DNA of 64,000 nucleotides from Trileptium ribeirensis (taxonomy: Eukaryota > Nematoda > Enoplea > Enoplida > Thoracostomopsidae). Location of the stretch: assembly GCA_030248225.1 (NCBI GenBank), contig JASANE010003656.1, positions 1 to 64,000 of the forward strand, given 5' to 3'. The translations under genes were made by a program, and so were the position numbers. The notes under the pieces are model-generated. The model was not told the origin of the DNA. It did not search any database and saw only the letters and a program-made list of their open reading frames with translations. This document shows, piece after piece, positions 48,201 through 60,803 of this stretch (position 1 is its first letter; every line of letters starts with the position of its first letter).

Positions 48201-50100
48201 TCTAATACTAGATACTTGAGGAGCTATCTGTTGGTGGCCCCGTACTAGTGAATAAGTATACTGTCTTGTGTCCTAATGGTGTTTCCATGTTAACCATATA
48301 ATGATAACATATCATTTCGGTCTCAGATTACGGCAAATAATAAAATATCTCCTGTGTTTCATTTTTAATTCAAGCGATGCCCAGCAAAGGTCAAGCTTAA
48401 CACGAGGCAAAACAAAGGCGCCTGTTTTGAAGAACGTTGGGCTAGTTCAGTGAGCCGGCATAGTATATCAATACGGAGGATCCAAAGTGTCCAGTCATTA
48501 AGGATTTTAGCAAAAAATCCCACCAAAATCTCGACAAGATAGCGGGCCTGGAAGCAGTTCTAAGGCAACCCATAAAGCTACAGAATTTTTTATAATAACT
48601 TTTAACAATATCAAAGCATAATTGATATAGTCAGAATTTTTGACCCCGAAATCAAAAGGAAACCGAACGATCGGTAGAATCCGTGGTAGTGTCCAAAAGG
48701 TTGTTCCCGACAGCATAAATTGTTAGAGATCATAGAATTCTTTTTGGATATGTGTCAGGTCCGGGGACAGCATTCTGGAATTGGTCCACGAGGCAGATGA
48801 GGGGTCACAGGACTGACGTTTTCAAAAAAACTAACCTGGTAAGAAAATAAAAGGAGCGCCCTACACCTTGACTAAGGTGTATGGGCTGCTCAGGGTATAG
48901 TTGAATGATCTTTATCAATCATCCAATATTTCAGATCATCGTCGAGCGTGCTTAAGGAGCCCTTCCGCCTCCAACTTCTCGATTCCCTGATCGTAGATAT
49001 GTAGCCAAGCGGATAACGTAACCTTTCTCAGTAAATTATCCTCCCCACTGACGTCGCATCAAACGGGGAACATAGTTGCAGTTAGCGAAAAGCATAAAGT
49101 ATCAAGACCAATAGTGCTGAACCCACCCAACTGTGCATATGAAACAACAGCCACCGAGAAATATTAATAATTTGGGTGTTCCTGCACTGCACCAGTAGTG
49201 ATTTGGGCCTCGAGTATCTTAAATAACTTCTACACAAGCTCTCAAACCCCCAAGATGACCACATGGCGCACACGGTAATCACAAAATCTCAACCTTCCCA
49301 GTGTCCAACGGACATATACGGGAGTGAGGGGGGTTGTACAAAGTTCTAGGAATGAGGGAAAGGCGGGTCAGCCCTACTACCTGTGAGCAGGGTTAAGGGT
49401 TGACCCTCCCTCGCGGAATTATCATACCACTGACACGTGGGCCAAAATAGAAGCTTGACCGCCAGTAAACCCTTGTAAACCCGCCAGCGGCCTGCTAAGC
49501 TAAACGGTTGCCCTATTTCGGCATTAAGCTCATCGGGGCGTCGGGAAGCCGGAGTCGTCTGGGCACCACAGCAAAAATCATTGTGCAGCTGGGACCCCTT
49601 AGGGCCAGAACTAATACTTTAACAATAATCCTTCTAGAGATGGATGGATTTAGACAATTTTTGGCTCGATAGCAAAAGTGATCATGGTGTGTTCATTTAT
49701 TAAACACTAAAATCTCAGACGCCATCTTCCTAGTAAATGGTCAAAAACATATTTTTAAAGGTTCATTCCCAAATCTGGCGATACGGGTATAACGATTTCG
49801 CAGCCCATATCTCGTGACAGAGACAGCTACGTCGAAATATCTAGGACACTAGCAGAAATCAGCTTACCGAGGTCTACAATTCTGATGAACTGTGCAATTT
49901 TTGTAGGACCACATTATCGATCGCTTTAGGCCTAAATACTGTTCATCGACGCTTTGTGCGAAATATCAATTTTTCAGATTTTGGCATGTTACCATGTGGC
50001 GGTAGCTTCAAATGAGTGTACTTAAAGTCATAAATCATGCTCAATACGACTGTTTTCTAATATAGAGTCCAACTTGAATATCATTATAACTTTTCGGGGG
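45281..50100 (+). mobile_element. GC-richer block containing Ty3/gypsy-like integrase remnant
   Basis: The block is GC-richer than the flanks for about 4.8 kb, like the one at 28.9-32.3 kb. Its only recognised coding part is a broken retroviral-type integrase core at about 46728-47150 on the plus strand. Long terminal repeats, RNase H and protease were not recognised. The remainder (47.3-50.1 kb) has no feature I can name. It is best read as one or more ancient LTR retrotransposons. Confidence 0.4.
46728..47150 (+). pseudogene. Retroelement integrase catalytic core, frameshifted
   Basis: The first segment (46728-46910) reads PFDDPVNVELVGTV then YCYLFAILDVYS, matching the integrase pattern of pfxxVhvDlvGpl followed by YLxxivDxyS, with the first catalytic Asp changed to Glu. 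After a frame break a segment near 47020-47080 gives AWLRGRFDP and, one frame over, TFVTDARLVFSV, matching the WxxrFGxP and TDxGxxF boxes with the second catalytic Asp kept. A basic stretch HLEVKKIRDRGHIN follows in the place of the usual HP-Q-N segment. The element could not be completed on either side. Confidence 0.5.
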
Positions 50101-50433
50101 TTTCAAAAATTTATGGTCGACGAACATGATTGAACACATACTGTCTTCATTTGTTTGGTTACGTATTTAATGCAGGCATCAAGGAGGTCTATATAGGTTA
50201 TTCGGTAAACTAAATGCGAAGGTTAGGTTATATTGAGTCCAACAAGGACATTTCACACACACTAAATCGAATGTATAACAGTTTTGGTGTTACAATACCA
50301 ATATATAAGACTGAAATTCCCAGAATCTCTGCATAAGCTGCTAACAGGCGTGTAATTTGGCACTAAGTATTTTCCACACATTTAGGAATTGTTTTCCCAA
50401 ATATATGCGGAATTTTCCCAGATCTGTTGGAAC

Positions 50434-50555
50434 CAACTATTTAGTACCAGAAAATGTATCATATAGGACTAAAGTATAAAATTTTTGGCACCCAGGTCCT
50501 ACCTGGCATAATAGTGCCAAAAATTTAATGCCGATTTCCAGTACCAAATAGCTGG
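50434..50555. repeat. Hairpin-forming inverted repeat
   Basis: Outer arms CTATTTAGTACCAGAAA (50437 on) and TTTCCAGTACCAAATAG (50535 on) are inverted with two mismatches. The inner arms TAAAATTTTTGGCAC (50477 on) and GTGCCAAAAATTTAA (50513 on) are inverted and enclose a small CCAGGTCCTACCTGG palindrome. The whole ~120 bases would fold into a long hairpin, as in foldback or MITE-type elements. Confidence 0.75.
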
Positions 50556-52980
50556 CACTACGTAGCAAATGTTTTCCTACCGTAGTGACAAACATGATTT
50601 CGAGTACTTCGTATATCGATTATAGTGCTTTGAATTTCTCTGTTTTGCACATTTCGTTACAAGTTATGTTATTTAGACCAAAAAACCAAGCAGGGCTGTG
50701 CTAGCTATGTAATACTGCAGCTACGGCGCACGCATTATAGCGTTGTGCTTCGTGAGCGTCGCAATGTAGAAATGCTTTGCTGTAAAGCCTGTTTTTGAAC
50801 TCATACTACACATACGAAGCATCTTGGTTTCTCAGATATTAAGAACAAAGCTGCATATATGTAGATTCCATAAATCATGGTCCTAGTGCCTGTAACGGTT
50901 GCCTTTATTCCAGATTCCACGAATTAGGTTGTTTTTAAAATATATATCTGATTAGACGAAGCAGTCAACAATTCAGTAAGCCTCTGATAGAACAACCAAC
51001 GGAACGTATTATCAGCCATCGGCCTCAATTCAGCGCACCAGTACTACGCTAGTGTTATTACTTATTTTCAAGCAGTAAACCTGGATGCTGCCAAAATGTT
51101 ATTCATGACGGCTTTCAGCAAGTAAAAGGAACTATAGGCATTTATCTAATAAAAGCATACTAAAAGTACCTGTATACAAAAATATCAAGCAAGGTTGCAG
51201 CAAAAACTTCACCCTCTGATGTTCAGTTTAGGCAGGATGCTAAAGCGCTAGCGAACCCAATAGTGAAATCGAAACATTTGATCTTAACTATCGTTATCTA
51301 AAAAGTGTTAGAATAACTTTAATCCAATCTCAATATAAGCACAAATATTTTACTGTTACGACAATTTATAACAACCCCTAGTATATAACTGATATAGAAA
51401 ATATCGTTGTCTGACCAGGTAAAACATAAATTATTCGAAACGAAATGTCGATTAAAGGTTTTTGAAACTACTAAACAAATAAATCCTATAACACTTTAAT
51501 GATTGCTGGTGGTTCGTACAATGGATTGCAATTTTCCGAAGAAAATAAAATAAAGGGAATTTTCGGCAGGACCTCCAAAATACAACCAGCCTGTAACAGC
51601 AAAGGTCACATTATTTACATTTCAATGTATATAATTATTTTACCAAACTTCTTACCCGCGTTTAGCAAATTTCTCAAATGTAAAAGGATTTAATTTAAAT
51701 ACACATCCATGGTCTACCATAAACTAGTATGCTGGACCTTAATTTCCTATTGCGTAAAAACAAAATTCAATTTATCAATTTTACGGTCGGTTAAGATAGG
51801 TAAATTTTGCTCATATCTGTAAAAATTGTCAATGGGTTTTGTTGTTGCCTTCCGGCATAACCCCTTACTAAATTTTTTTTAAATATTCACCTTTCAGAAT
51901 CATACTTCTAATATTTTGGTTATTAATCAGATTGATTGCCCTTTGCAATAATGTTGTCAGGTTGTTAGTCACGACGGGTCTATTCTGGGTAAAGACCTCG
52001 ATTTCTATCTCACGTCAGTGAGAAGAGTGGTAACTCAAATTGCCGGGAGCCAAAGCATGCCCACAATGGATAAAGCATTGACAGGTTTTCCAAGATTCAA
52101 AAAGTGACACTAGATTTTAGGCTTCGTAAGAATTGCAATGATTACAGTTATGCATTGTTGGAACTTAAATGTAGACCCAGTGATTTATGTATCAATATTG
52201 TATGTAAGTCGGAGAGCGCATGTTATAAATATGTGAATCTGTGTGTAAGGCAATAAGATTATGGCTCAACGGTTATAAATGCTGTACAATGCACATAAAT
52301 ATAGCTGGTAGATAGAATTGGCTTCATCGCCGCAATATTAAAATGTCATATTTTTATCCGCACCAGTAATAGGAAAGCTCCTTCCTGTTGTTTGTATTAA
52401 ATTTCTAAATTTCTTGACAAGAATATATGTGGATTATTCAACGGCGGCCAACTTGCACCGGTTGTTTCCTCAAAAAATACGCACATATAATGTAATTATT
52501 TCTATAGGACAGTCGATAATTTGTCGACGGTCGAATTTAGTCGTTTCAAAAGTACCTAAAATATATTGGTAATAACGTGTAAGGCGATACGGCGTAGAAA
52601 TAGCTGCTAGATGCCACATATGCAAATAGCATAGCTTTATAAAGACGTTTAAATTAATTTTAATACTTTTCAGTATCTGCAGGTGTTGCATATTTTAGAA
52701 GATAACTGCAAACATACGAACTTAATAAATGCTGCAGTTAGCAGACATATATCAATCAGACTGCTGACGAATTTTCGGTTTTTGTAAACGATTCGCTTTG
52801 CTAGGTAGTTGATACAGTGACCCTTCAATGAATACACTACTTTTTCAGAAAACGCCTCAATAATTTTTTTAAACTATATTTCTTTACTTAAGTAACCAGT
52901 AGCTTGACTTATCACCAAAGTGGGGAATTTTGAGTGTTGAATATGTAATTTAGGAGACGTACACAACTATAATGAGCATC
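50556..52980. other. AT-rich intergenic sequence
   Basis: Nothing recognised. Short open stretches at 51499-51693 (+) and 52470-52691 (-) lack known motifs. Confidence 0.4.
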
Positions 52981-54287
52981 AAATGAGCCTATTATCAGTC
53001 ATGCTGCTTGAACAGTTGAGACGATATACTAGCTTATTTTGCATTTAGAGGCACACAGTTTCCTGGTACATAGAAGATGAATTTACTTTACGAAATGAGA
53101 CCAACAACACCTATTTAGTTCGAACGGTTGCGAAGATATAACCGTTTTGTTTTTAGGTAACGTGGAACCATTTGGAAAACGCTTCTGATTCAGATATTAC
53201 ATCCTCAAAGGGCCGTGTAGCTCATAATTTGCTATACAAAATTAAACCAATTTAACGCCAGATATATATACCGGTTGTCCAGATATATTAAATATGAATT
53301 TTCGGTCCCTTCATAATCAAAATGTTGGACTCCAGTCTCACCCCACAGTGGGAAATTTCAAACATTCAAATGCTAGATCACGCAAATTAATAAAGCGTCT
53401 CACGCTAAAACCATCAATAAAACAGACGTCAAATTTCACCATTGTGCGGTTAGTAAATACTCTTCGTTTTGCTCGTTTCACTCACTACGCTGAGAATTCA
53501 TGTAAGAGATTGTCAAAGTTACATAATCATACACTTTCTTAACGTCCGCCGAATGTGGGCAAATGGGTACACTTAGGAATATTGGCACATTATCGAACTG
53601 TGAGTTGGGCCCATTTAAATATTTATAGCAGGACCAAAGATGAGTAAAGATTAGCATTATTGAGGTCCACTTATGCAAGAAATTTAGCGCCCTTCACACA
53701 TAATCAGCCCATCAAAATATCAAATATCAGTTCGAATATACAGGCTCCGGAATGAGCCATGTAAATAGCTCGATTCCACCGAGAGCAAAAGTGTTTGTTG
53801 CACACAATCTGAGAAAACAAGAATGCTCCATGCAATCTATTCTAGTCAAATTCGTTGTCCTATCGGACCAGGTGGTACAAAAATTTGGTTAAAGAGCTCA
53901 TTTTTACCAAAATATAACTAGTGATTTTACGGTCCATAACCGGATATTGAGTAAACTTAGATCAATTTGCTTCAAGTTGTTATAGTGTGTGCGACTTTGT
54001 GGATTATTATAGCATATAATATTTACAATATTGATATATATTTAGTTCTTTGATTCCTATAACGGCGGAATTTGTAATTAAAGAAGTATTTCGTGTTTAT
54101 CATGCTATAGTGAGCAATAAATTACAAAATGAGCCACCGAATATCAGCCACGTTGCTCGAATTATTGAGAGCATATGCCGATTATTGTGCATCAATTTTC
54201 AAGCACATAGAGGATGAAATGCTCTACATAATGAGACCAGCCATATCTATGTGGCTCAAGTGGTTGCGGAAAAATTACCATTTTTGT
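52981..54287. repeat. Two direct copies of a ~165-bp dispersed repeat
   Basis: 52981-53150 and 54127-54287 match in order: AAATGAGCC, ATCAG, a TTGAG block, ACATAGAAGATGAA/ACATAGAGGATGAA, AATGAGACCA, CTATTTAG versus CTATGTGG, and GGTTGCGAAGATATAACCG versus GGTTGCGGAAAAATTACCA. The second copy creates the 96-codon open frame at 54129-54419, which is therefore probably not a gene. Confidence 0.6.
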
Positions 54288-55535
54288 GTATTCTGGGTCC
54301 CATGGGCAAATTTTAGGACTCGTCTTGACCAAAACTCTGTATTCGAAGAAAACTGGGTAGCAAAGCAATATGTCCAGATTTTTACAGACTTATTTTCACT
54401 ACTAAATGAGCCCAATTAGGCTCTGATAACGGCACAATAGGTAACGTGATTTTTTGGTCCTTTTGGCCCGTTTTTGTCGAGGAGAAAATGTTAGAATCGG
54501 CCTTTGCGCTTAACTAAAAGGCACAATTCGATTTCAAATAGATCTAATAATAACCAAAAACATGGACACGATTAGCTCTCAACGTACAATTAAAGTGAAA
54601 ATATACCATAACATATTTCTGGTGCTAAAAGTTATAGCAAAGTTGCAGATATAAATAAAAGAATTTAAAATAAAGGTTTATTTTGATTTCCTTAGCAGTA
54701 TGGATATGGACAGACAAACATTAATTCCTAGTCTTCGATGATATATTTTCTATTTTCTTATTAATTATTTCTAATCTTTATTTCAAATTTCCCATTTTCC
54801 CATTTCTCTATCAATTTTTTCTTTTTGTGCCATTTGTCCATTCCATTATTCCCTGCAAGATTTTACAAATTGGCAACACTCTATTTTCTTATCAGTGTCG
54901 TCTTACTGCTGATTCAACCTAATCATTTTATAACTAACGCAAGTTCGAAGCTGCCAAATAACTGAACGTGATTTTCTACATTTACTTTACCAATTTTTGT
55001 TGCTAAATTTACAATAGAACTCGTGCACGAAACAGAGACAGACCAAAAATGATTAGCGTACGCTCAATGAGGCGATAGTTACAATCTCTGTGCCCTAGTT
55101 TACGCAATCTTAGTAGCTATCTTCTCAAAATTAAGGATAAGGGTGGCGCAGCAGTCGATTTTCATTCCCACAAACAAATTTACCATCACCAAAAGCCTCC
55201 GCAAATTTTAGTGACCACAGATTACGATGCTTTTGTGGAAATTTTGGCACAAATAATTCCAGGGTTACCGTAATATTTTATCGATCAATAAACCATCGAA
55301 CTTCTGGTCTTGTAATGAATTCAGCATAGTCATACATGCTAATAGGGTATCTTGTCTGGTAAATTGGAACTTAAATGATAAATGCATTAAAAATGTTGAA
55401 ATATAAGTATAACGTTGTTGAGCTGCACCTATATTTAAATGCGATATAAAAATAAAAACCGTCAAAACAACTTTTACACTTGTTTTCACATAAATTAGTG
55501 CGGAATTCAACGTTAGACAGACATTTGACAAAGCG
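54288..55535. other. AT-rich intergenic sequence
   Basis: No gene recognised. A pyrimidine-rich stretch (about 54760-54860) is the only compositional feature. Confidence 0.4.
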
Positions 55536-55600
55536 GCTGATTGAACCTAGATCGCTGAGCTGCGAGCCTTGTAGTTTAGCCACTACACTATGTGGAAGAA
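55536..55600 (-). repeat. tRNA-derived sequence (SINE-like or tRNA pseudogene)
   Basis: On the minus strand the segment reads TAGTGTAGTGGCTAAACTAC, an A-box-like start, then GGCTCGCAGC in the anticodon-arm region, and AGGTTCAATC, a close match to the B-box. The spacing of the two boxes is like that of a tRNA gene, but the acceptor stem does not pair and no complete cloverleaf could be drawn. It most likely derives from a tRNA or a tRNA-headed SINE. Confidence 0.5.
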
Positions 55601-55605
55601 GTTGC

Positions 55606-58600
55606 CCGATCCCTCAAAGAAACTACCAAATGGAGCGAACAATAAAGCGCGTAGAAATGCACTGCCAAGACAAAATTGCTTAGCACAGCGCTTCACAGCT
55701 TGACATTGGTTTGAGCCCAAGGTGATCTGGAAGTACACATTGCACCCTCATGTAATATCTTACTAGGATCAATGGCAATGGATTCTTATTTTAAAGATAT
55801 ATGTTTTTAATGAAACAATTTGTCAAATATATGCTCTTTTCCACGATTCCCATTGCGGACATATTTTACCAAATCACCAAAACCACGACACGTGGTGTAA
55901 CGAAATATCTTGAAAATCTAAAGACACTTGATATCTAACCACACATGCTCACATCGATGGGGGTTGTTGGCTGAGGCGTCGGACTACCCCTCCCCATTGG
56001 CACGAAGCTCCGACCGATCTTCTTTGCAGGTGCGCAGACATAGATTCTTTTCCGTTATTATCATGATTCTATATGCCCGCTATTCGGTTGTACCACAGTA
56101 CCAAATATTTGGCTCCAAAGGCTATTTTGAAATTTTTTTCCAAATGAAATTTGGTGCTCAGAACTAGTGTGTACGGATTTTCAGTATGTTGAATACAACG
56201 GTATGATAATCCAGAAAACAACACACCGGTATCATGATTTTTATAGATTTTCGAAAGGTTAAGGTTGACTGTCAGCCAATACAATTTACCGAAAAAAATT
56301 AGCTTGCAGTAATATATATGTTATTATGTGTTGTTTTATACCACTTTAATAAGCTAATATATGTTTTGGGACACTCAAAATACGTGGTGATGTTCCTTAA
56401 TTCCAGTCGTACTAGCATCATATGGCTTTATAATTTCGAGAGGCTTTATATTGGTATGTGTATACATCAAACTTAAAGGCTGTTACAGGTGATTAAAATA
56501 ATGACAACTGAAAATAAACTACAAACGCTCCGTTTCACCTGCAGATGAGATATGTTAGTATATCAAATTATATACTAGTGAACCGCGCAAAAATTTTAAG
56601 GATAATTTAAACCAATGAATGGTGGCCTTATGCCATTTACCACTGATAAAAGTATTTATGAAACAAATGAAAAATTTTAGCATAGTTGCTTAACGAACTT
56701 TGAATAATCGACAGCGGCGAAAAGTTAAATGAATATAAAGCAAACAGCAGCAAATAAAAGGAATTACCAATGGGCGGCGAATTATCGACTTTTTCTTTTG
56801 TAATTTAGACCTATGGTGTTAGATATTTGGCGCTCAGACTTACTGCACAAAAGCGTTGTCATTATAATGGTGTCACATCGTAATCCACCAAATGTATAGA
56901 CACATGCTATTTCAATATGACATGTCTATTATTAATCTAGTAAAGCGGCCGACGCGCAGATATCTGATTCTCCTACATTTGTAAAAGGGTAGAACCACCG
57001 TGTTTACAAGTCGTCGGCCAACACATTCAGTTTTGCCACAGTTTTCGGCTCTTTGCATTCTGATTGCTGCACAAATATTGTCGCATGCAGCAATTCTTCA
57101 GTTATTGAAGTGCTGCGACATAAACAAATAGAATGTAGGTCATTATAAACAGTTTGATGAACAGATTGAGGGCTAAAGTATCATACATGTCGGTCTTGTA
57201 TAAAATAAATTTTTGTGCGCGTAAAAGCTACTCTGAGTTATGGTTGGGATTCGACGTTTGATACACATTCAAAAACTAATTAAAGTATGCGAACAAATTT
57301 AGTTGAAGGGTGTAGTGTTATATTTTTAAAACAACTTAATGCTGGGGTTAATGGGGCGGCAGCCGTTCGACTGAGTCTTGGGCGTAATATAAAGGTTGCT
57401 TATATAAAGAGCTTCGTTGAGGCTGAAGCTTAATATCGGGCTTCCTGCGTATACTACTTGATAGTCTGTATATGACTTACGCCCTTTGGATTGACTCGTG
57501 CTAAACTTTGAGTTCGTGCGACATTGATATATGTTGAAAAATGGATGATTCAGAGATCGATCATTCTTGAGCTTATCTAGCTCTGGCTAAAATAACCAAA
57601 TGATACGTTTTTTGTTGTGACAAACGTCGTAAACCACTTTATATTATGTATACATTCTATTTAGCTTTTTACTAATAAATTTAGTAAACTGACTGTAAAT
57701 CGCATGAGTATGTCTTTGTCATAAAGCTTCACTGGAGTCGGTAGGCTAAACTTTGCCATGTATCTGAGCTGCAGAAAGTGTTCCGAATGTTAATATTTTT
57801 TGAATAGCCATTTGTTATAAGAGGTATCTTATGGTAACCGTCCCGCACAACATACCTTAGTAAACAAGCGCAGTAGCAATATGAAGAACCAGCTAGAAAC
57901 ATATAGGGTTTGTCGGAAAATGACGTAGGCATCTGTAATGCGTATTTGCTGATAATAATACATGTTTATTACAAGATTTAACTTTTGCTATTTCGAACGT
58001 GAAAGTTGAAAAATCTCAAAACTAGTGTAATTATTAATCATATATTCCGATTATCTGCATTATTCTACCACAATATGCAAGTTGTTTTCAGCTAATATTT
58101 AAGGAGAAAACGACAAAATTCACAAGATATCCTATATGACTCAAGATCGTTTATCTTTTACCGAATTGAAAGAATACAAGGGGTTAAGGTATTAATGCAG
58201 CGATGCTTTTTGAAATTAAATCAAAGTTTTTTTTCTCAAGTCCAACTTCTGTTTTGCACAGCATAATGCTCAGGGTTATAATATTATTAGGATCACGGTA
58301 CACAACCGTGTTTGCAACTCACCATTTGGCATATGTACCCACACCGGGCCCAATGCATATAACCCACAAAAACATAATTGTGTTTCGTAAGCATTTTGTG
58401 TATCACATAAACGCTGTACACAAATATTGGTTTTATTGTTCAACAAATACATATTACAATAACTATAATTTCTTCTCGATATGTTTGGTAAATTGCAAGA
58501 AGAAGAAAATTTTAAATTTTTGTCAGCTATCAACGAATTCGTTTTTGGGTTGCTCCCCCACCGTAGGCTGATGATGATCAGGCCTTTATAAATTTCTATT

Positions 58601-60606
58601 TTAAAAACAGGAAGGAATACGTTGTTATTATAAACCTAGTTTTAACGTTAGGCATTTACTGTACGAAGCATCAAAAAACAGTTTTGGTTTCCATTTGAGT
58701 AGGTCTGTATGACTAAAATGTGTTTTGGGTGGAGGAGTTATTTGCTGCTGCGCACGTTTTTTTCTTAAAGCGTCATAGAATTAAGTTTTTTATTGAATTT
58801 AAACATATTACTTAATAAATATGTTCTGTTTATATTAGCGGATCAGTTAGAATTGTGAAACAAATGCTGGCCGACAGAGTTTATTGCAAAACTGATTAGT
58901 GACCCCTTTTCTGGCCGTTTTATAGTAAAAATAAGGCGGCTGTAATAAGAATATCATGTACAGTATTTCCGCAATAGCACCTTTTCATTTAAAAATCTAA
59001 AACATCTGTTAATCTGAGCGTATCAATTTGTAACAGCCATGGCAGAGGCACCAAAATTGATCCCAAATAATACAAATAAACTGAATAAATGCTATATTAC
59101 CTTAATTTAACCTAAAATAAAGCAATACCAAGCACATTGCTTAGTCTTCTCTTCAATATTAGTGATCTGCGATTAGTGTATACCATATCTAAAATACATT
59201 TCTACTGAAATTGATAAATGTGGAAATATATATTTAGTTATTTAATTTTAAATCATGACAAAGTACGATGTACCAGAGAAAGGGTTGTATGTTTTATTGA
59301 TAGAGTATGTAAGATTTCTTTGCTGCGGTTAAAATGAATTTGCGTTTGAAATATTAATAAGCCGAATAAAACAGCAATATAGTTCAATTCAAAGTCATGC
59401 ACACTTTGCTTGGCCACTCAAAACCTAGGAATTGCCAAAATTTCAATCGGAACTCGAATGTTTATCAGAATATGTATTATGAAAATAGAAAATGATAACC
59501 CCTTTTTCCTCTATAAAAATGTATGATGTTCACTAATTTATGCCAGAATTTTGTCTAAACTAGAACTTATTTTTGCTAAACTTAATAAGAAAATATTTAG
59601 AGTTTAAGGATAATATTCTTTACGCTTTGCTCTTTTATAAGTTTCAAGAAATATTTTGATAAAACATTAATAAAAAATTTCTCAAGTTCTTAATGTTTTA
59701 TTAAAAATTAAAGAAAAAGCCAAAAACTAATGTAATTTAGCCAAAAACCCATGAAAACAAATTACTAACGAAGTTATGATATCGGCCTTAAGTGTAATAA
59801 AACCAGCAGCCAAACAAGATACACCTCGTTGCTTGATAGTGCATCAACACAGACTTTCTTCTGTCAAAGACATTTATTCTTCTAAGAGAAGTTTGCCGCA
59901 TCAAATGCTGGGAAAGTGATTTTTTGGAAATACATTTTGTCTTCGGTTACTTTGGTACGTTTAGTATAAAAACACAAACCAATCTTAGTTACAAATATAT
60001 AAATAGGAAAGCGGGTGGCCATGCTTGCAACGTACTCACACAATGTGGAAGAAGAATATTAGCGGTTTGAAGAAGATCTTAGGATCAGATATATTTACAG
60101 TAAACTGCTAGTGGGTTTGAAACGTTTGATAGAGTATTGCTCAAATGCATGAGTAAACTTATGGTGTGCTGCTTGAATCTTTAATATCACCCTTACAAAT
60201 CACGAGCAGTCGGTGATACTTGACCGTATTGGGAAATAAGCATTCAATCTCAGAAACAAAACGTGCAACAGGTTATTTCCAAGCAAGATTTATTTAAATT
60301 TTGAAGCACAGTGACTTGGCATATAATTCCATTGCAATTTATAGCGAACTTTTAAAACATGTTGATAAAAATTTGAGCCAGAAAGCTTAACGTTTGAACT
60401 GACCTCTAAAGGACGAAAATTTTGAAAAATTGCCTAATTTTAGTCATTGCAAGCGCGTCTTTCTTGCCTATGCAGCACTTGGTTTTTCTGTACTACTACG
60501 TTTATGAGCGAGTAAACGTAACGTGATCCTACCAACTATACTATTTTGTAATTTTGCATAAAAATTGTTGCGGAACGCTTTGGTCAATTGAAATTCGGCG
60601 GATAAC
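55606..60606. other. AT-rich intergenic sequence
   Basis: No gene recognised in about 5 kb. The longest open frame, 58203-58571 (+, 122 codons), is Asn/Tyr/His/Ser-rich, AT-driven, and has no known domain. A stretch at 56465-56580 resembles the sequence at 8165-8290 in part (dispersed repeat). Confidence 0.4.
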
Positions 60607-60803
60607 TGTTCGGGAACACTCTGTTTGTGGTTGAAATTATCCATTCTGTGTTCGCGAAAATTCAAGTAAAATTACCCAAATTTTTGAGAACAAAAAATCG
60701 CCAAATTTGAATTAAACCGGTTTGTTCGCAAACACCAAGAACTTAACTGTAAGATCGATTTGCTCGTGACGTCAATTTTGCATTAAATTTGTTCACGAAC
60801 ACT
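60607..60803. repeat. Cluster of TGTTCGCRAACA-type palindromes
   Basis: Four related short palindromes occur within 200 bases: TGTTCGGGAACAC (60607), TGTTCGCGAA (60649), TTGTTCGCAAACAC (60722) and TTGTTCACGAACAC (60789). Such clusters may be subterminal transposon sites or protein-binding sites; nothing here decides between them. Confidence 0.6.

Noticed and set aside
54129..54419. 96-codon plus-strand frame
   Set aside because: Lies in one copy of a direct repeat whose other copy is closed by stops.
55960..56040. TTGGCTGAGGCGTCGGACTA, tRNA-like A-box
   Set aside because: No B-box at the right distance and no stem pairing.
58203..58571. 122-codon plus-strand open frame
   Set aside because: AT-driven composition, low-complexity Asn/Tyr/His content, no recognisable domain or splice context.
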